Origin: Undaria pinnatifida
Lineage: Eukaryota > Sar > Phaeophyceae > Laminariales > Alariaceae
Length of the DNA stretch: 64,000 nt
Reading direction: 5' to 3'
NCBI GenBank assembly: GCA_012845835.1
Contig: JABAKD010000010.1
Coordinates: 13,380,401 to 13,444,400 of the forward strand
Below, in pieces: positions 61,151-64,000 of the stretch. The position numbers and the translations under genes are program-made. The notes under the pieces are model-generated. The model ran no database searches and was not told the origin of the DNA. It saw only the letters and a program-made list of their open reading frames with translations. Numbering within the stretch: the first letter of the stretch is position 1; every line of letters starts with the position of its first letter.

Positions 61151-62560
61151 AACGGTCCACCACTCACTCACACCAAACGAATGGCCGAACGGCCAACCAG
61201 TCACATTCAACGAACGACAGAACAGTCCGCCAATCAACCACATCGAACGAATGCAAGAAAAAAAAAAAAGTCAATCAAGTTACATCGAACGACCGACCGA
61301 TTGGCTGATCAATCACATCCATCGCACGCATCACCGAACGGCCAACCAAACACATCCAACGAACGACAGAACGGTCTACCCATTAACCAACATCGCACGA
61401 ACGGAAAAAAAAAAGTCGACCAATCACATCGAACGAAGGACCAAACAAACAGCCAATCGACGACGCCGAACGAATGACCGAACGGTTTATCGACCGGCTT
61501 ACCGATTGGACGACCGAACGAGCTACCACCTGGCTGACCGAATGACTGACCATCGGCCGAACGGTCTATCGATTTCGAGGACCGATTGGACGACCAAACG
61601 ACCAACCAATCAACGACATCGAACGAATGGCCGAACGGCCCTCCAGCCACGTCCAACAAATGACCGAACGGCCCACCACTCAACGACATCAAACGAATGA
61701 TCGAACAGAAGACCAATCGGAAGACCGAACGGCCGACTAATCACATCAAACGTATTATCAAACGGACGACCAATGAATGACATCGAACGAGCCACCTAAC
61801 GGCCGACCGATTGGAGGACCGATTGGACGACCGATTGGACGATCGAGCAGCCAATCAACGACACCGAACGAATTACCGAACGGTCTACCGGTCGCAGGAC
61901 CGATTGAACGACCGCACGAAGTATTAACTGGCTGACACTATAGCTGACCGCATGGCCTACCGAACGGACAACCGAAAGATCGACCGCATGGCTCACCCAA
62001 CGGGTAACCAAAGACCGACCGAATGGAAAATCGAACAAAATGACCAAATGAACGACCGAACGGCAGACCGAATGACCAAACCGTCAAACGGACAACTGAA
62101 ATACCGACGAGTGGACAGCCGATAGGACAACCGAATGGTTCACCGACCGATCGAACGACCGAATAGCTGACCGCACGAACAATCAAAATACCGACCGAAT
62201 GAACTGCTGAATAGTCCACCGAACGACTGACCGAATGGCCGAATGCCTGGCCGAACGGACGACCGAACTACCGACCGAACTAACAGCGGATTGGGCTTCC
62301 GAGCGGCTCGCCGAACGGCTCACAGAACGGCTTACCGAACGTGACCGAACACTTGAACGAATGGGCTGAGAGATGGACCACCGAATGCACTAAAGAGCGG
62401 TCGACCGAACGGACCACCGAACGACCGACAAACAGGCAGGCCGATAGAATGGTCAACCGACCGTTTCACCAAACAGATAGACCCAGCGACCGGTATGGGC
62501 GACCGAACAGGCGACCGAACAATCGACCGAATGAGCAACCACGCAATCGACCGACTGAGT
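61145..62560. repeat. 1.4-kb degenerate GACCGAACGG repeat
   Basis: GACCGAACGG, CACCGAACGA and CATCGAACGA-type 8-12-bp phrases recur more than a hundred times with no fixed period. Inserted phrases such as CAATCAACGACATCGAACGA recur at longer spacing (about 60-100 bp), so there is a second, higher-order unit. Long frames on both strands (Phe-Gly-Arg-Ser-rich on -, Asp-Arg-Thr-Thr-rich on +) are produced by the motif. It probably lies downstream of the Raptor-like gene. Confidence 0.85.
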
Positions 62561-62654
62561 AAACCAAAACAACCCGGACACCGCCTCAAACCAATCCGAC
62601 CAAACCTTTCTGTTTCCGGCCCGGTGTGTTCCAAGTATCCAATCTAACTAACCA

Positions 62655-62725
62655 TCCAACCATCCAACCATCCAACCAACCAACCAACCAACCAACCAAC
62701 CAACCAACCAACCAACCAACCAACA
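62655..62725. repeat. (CCAA)n tetranucleotide in the 3' flank of the Raptor-like gene
   Basis: About 17 CCAA units preceded by three CCATCCAA units. It begins ~55 bp downstream of the stop codon (on the - strand), so it may be transcribed in the 3' UTR as (TTGG)n. Confidence 0.92.
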
Positions 62726-62779
62726 AATCCGGACCAGAGCAGACAGACGCTGGCACCTCGACCCGGTTCGGAACCCGCC

Positions 62780-62959
62780 TCAATCTTGCGGCTTCCAATC
62801 CTCCGGGGAGAAAATTGAGACGAATGAATCGGTGGTCCCCGCGGCGAGGATGAGCTCGTGAGGGTGGAAGGCCAACGCCGAGATGGAGCCCAGCCGCTGC
62901 GCCATAAAGCCCATGTGGTGCTTGATACGCGAGATAAGGTCGCCGTCGGGGGTCATAAT
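62780..62959 (-). CDS. Raptor-like protein, last exon (C-terminal WD40 blades)
   Basis: The - strand reads an acceptor TTGCAG at 62,965-62,960, then 59 codons and a TGA at 62,782-62,780. The peptide contains [37 protein letters not shown] and [29 protein letters not shown] followed by LA-G-D--VSI is the signature of the final WD40 blades of Raptor, the TORC1 subunit that presents substrates to TOR kinase. Raptor proteins normally exceed 1,000 residues, so nearly the whole gene lies to the right of the window. The next upstream exon must be more than 1 kb away, because 62,966-64,000 holds only repeats. It could instead belong to another WD40 protein, but the motif order favours Raptor. Confidence 0.8.
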   Translation of the reverse strand: MMTPDGDLISRIKHHMGFMAQRLGSISALAFHPHELILAAGTTDSFVSIFSPEDWKPQD

Positions 62960-63004
62960 CTGCAACGGACGACGGAGCCGGTAAGGAGGGGGCGGGAGGG
63001 GGGG

Positions 63005-63110
63005 GAGGGAAAGGGGGCGTACTCATTTGTTGCTTGCCTCAGTCATTTGACCATTGACCACGTATCCCTTTCGAGACGGAGCACCGTTACTACTCCTATT
63101 AGACACCTCA
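63005..63110 (-). repeat. poly-C-tailed interspersed repeat (inverted) in the Raptor-like intron
   Basis: The + strand shows a G run, GCGTACTCATTTGTTGCTTG, CCTCAGTCATTTGACCATTG, ACCACGTATCCCTTTCGAGA and ACTACTCCTATTAG: the reverse complement of 37,610-37,715. Confidence 0.72.
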
Positions 63111-63242
63111 AACGTTTGGGCGCTCACTACGCTTTTCCCATACATTACATAAAAGCTGCTTGCTTATCCTAGGGGGCGCGAGGGGGAGGGGGAGGGGGGG
63201 AGGGGTCGTGAAATAATTCAACACTTTCATACATAATAAAAT

Positions 63243-63605
63243 ATACAAGCGCTCCGCTCCGCGGGCGGCTGACGCCGCCCGCTACGCTCGCGCAAGGAAG
63301 GTTTCAACTAAATGTGAAGGGGGTAGAGAGAAGAGGCCCAAGATTTAGTGCAACAAGCGATTTGATAATGCCAAGAGCCACTTGTGCGGAGCTGATTGCC
63401 CTGACTGTGCTGTGCTGTTTGTTGGCGATGTCACGTTCTGATCGGCAGAAGTACGGATGTAATTTGCGAAAAAAAAATGCGAAGAGAACCGAGATGGAGA
63501 ACAAAATCGACGACGAAAGCAAAAAGACGAGTACACGCACGTACTACCGGTACCTGGTACCTGGTACTTCGCCTAACACCTGGTGGTATTCTGTGTGGTT
63601 CTAAA
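63243..63605 (+). mobile_element. hairpin-bearing interspersed repeat
   Basis: TACAAGCGCTCCGCTCCGCG, hairpin GCGGGCGGC-TGAC-GCCGCCCGC (63,261-63,282), then AGAAGAGGCCCAAGATTTAG, TTTGATAATGCCAAGAGCCA, CACGTTCTGATCGGCAGAAG and AAAAGACGAGTACACGCACG. It ends with two overlapping GGTACCTGGTACC motifs and ACACCTGGTGG. It is the most complete copy of the family seen at 16,687 and 22,602. Confidence 0.7.
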
Positions 63606-63610
63606 AAAAG

Positions 63611-64000
63611 CACAGGACTCCGCTCCGCGGGCGGCGTCAGCCGCCCGCTATGCTCGCGCATGGAAGAATGCAACTGAAACATATGAAAAGGGGGCAGGAA
63701 GAAGAGGCCCGCGATTCTTTGGTGCGAATATCGAATTGATAATAATAATGCCAAGAGGTGGTTATGCAGAGCTAATTGCCCTGCGCTGTGCTGTGTGCTT
63801 GTTCATGTCACGTTCTGAACGGCAGTACGTATGCTATTTGTGGGGGAAGGGGGGGGGGGGGGCAAGGGGACCGAGAGAGGACAACCAACTGAAAGCAAAA
63901 ATACGAGTACACAACGCGTACATAAACCTGGTATCTGTATCATACCTGGTAATACTACTGCTATATGTTCAAAAGAACGCACAGCGCCGCACAACACCGC
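63611..64000 (+). mobile_element. hairpin-bearing interspersed repeat, adjacent direct copy
   Basis: CACAGGACTCCGCTCCGCGG, hairpin GCGGGCGGC-GTCA-GCCGCCCGC (63,627-63,648), AGAAGAGGCCCGCGATTC, AATGCCAAGAGGTGG and CACGTTCTGAACGGCAGTA. It then has GAGTACACAACGCG, AACCTGGTATCTG and TCATACCTGGTAATAC, finishing in CACAGCGCCGCACAACACCGC at the window edge. It directly follows the copy at 63,243, and both may lie in the Raptor-like intron. Confidence 0.7.

Overview
This is a nuclear window from a eukaryote. Introns have GT-AG borders, and the transposon families are eukaryotic (Ty1/copia, hAT, MULE-like, tRNA-derived SINEs, a Crypton-type tyrosine recombinase relic). It also holds telomere-type TTAGGG repeats inside a MITE and large amounts of microsatellite. 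The mix of roughly 50% GC, long repeat-filled introns and pyrimidine-rich intron tracts would suit a stramenopile such as a brown alga. That assignment is inference; no sequence here proves it.

Only two host genes are supported. On the + strand, eight consecutive exons between 10,645 and 21,792 join in frame into about 559 residues: an acidic, low-complexity N-terminal part followed by TPR-like helices. The gene runs on past the last recognised exon. On the - strand, one terminal exon (62,780-62,959) encodes the end of a Raptor-like WD40 protein, a TORC1 subunit; its other exons lie beyond the right edge.

Layout. 0-6.9 kb: diverged tandem repeats, two SINE families meeting head to head, and an interspersed 340-bp repeat. 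6.9-10.2 kb: a pentanucleotide array, then a complete non-autonomous hAT element with an 8-bp target duplication. 10.6-21.8 kb: the TPR gene, its introns carrying an inverted-repeat element, poly-C repeats and pentanucleotide arrays. 22-29 kb: a tandem tRNA-like array, SINEs, a second hAT nested with a telomere-repeat MITE, and the tyrosine-recombinase pseudogene. 29.5-36.5 kb: a 3-kb inverted duplication carrying a CCCH zinc-finger relic, an 800-bp tandem duplication, and a MULE-like element with a duplicated terminal repeat. 36.5-49.8 kb: short interspersed repeats, tRNA-like pieces and a fold-back element. 49,870-55,199: a complete but mutated copia retrotransposon with 5-bp target duplications. 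55.2-62.7 kb: mostly unannotated sequence and microsatellites. 62.7-64 kb: the Raptor exon and two hairpin-bearing repeats.

Almost all recognisable sequence outside the two genes is mobile or repetitive. The strongest leads are the telomere-repeat MITE, the recombinase relic, the hAT pair, and a family of dispersed GC hairpins that share one terminal signature. I did not find a convincing new multi-gene system.
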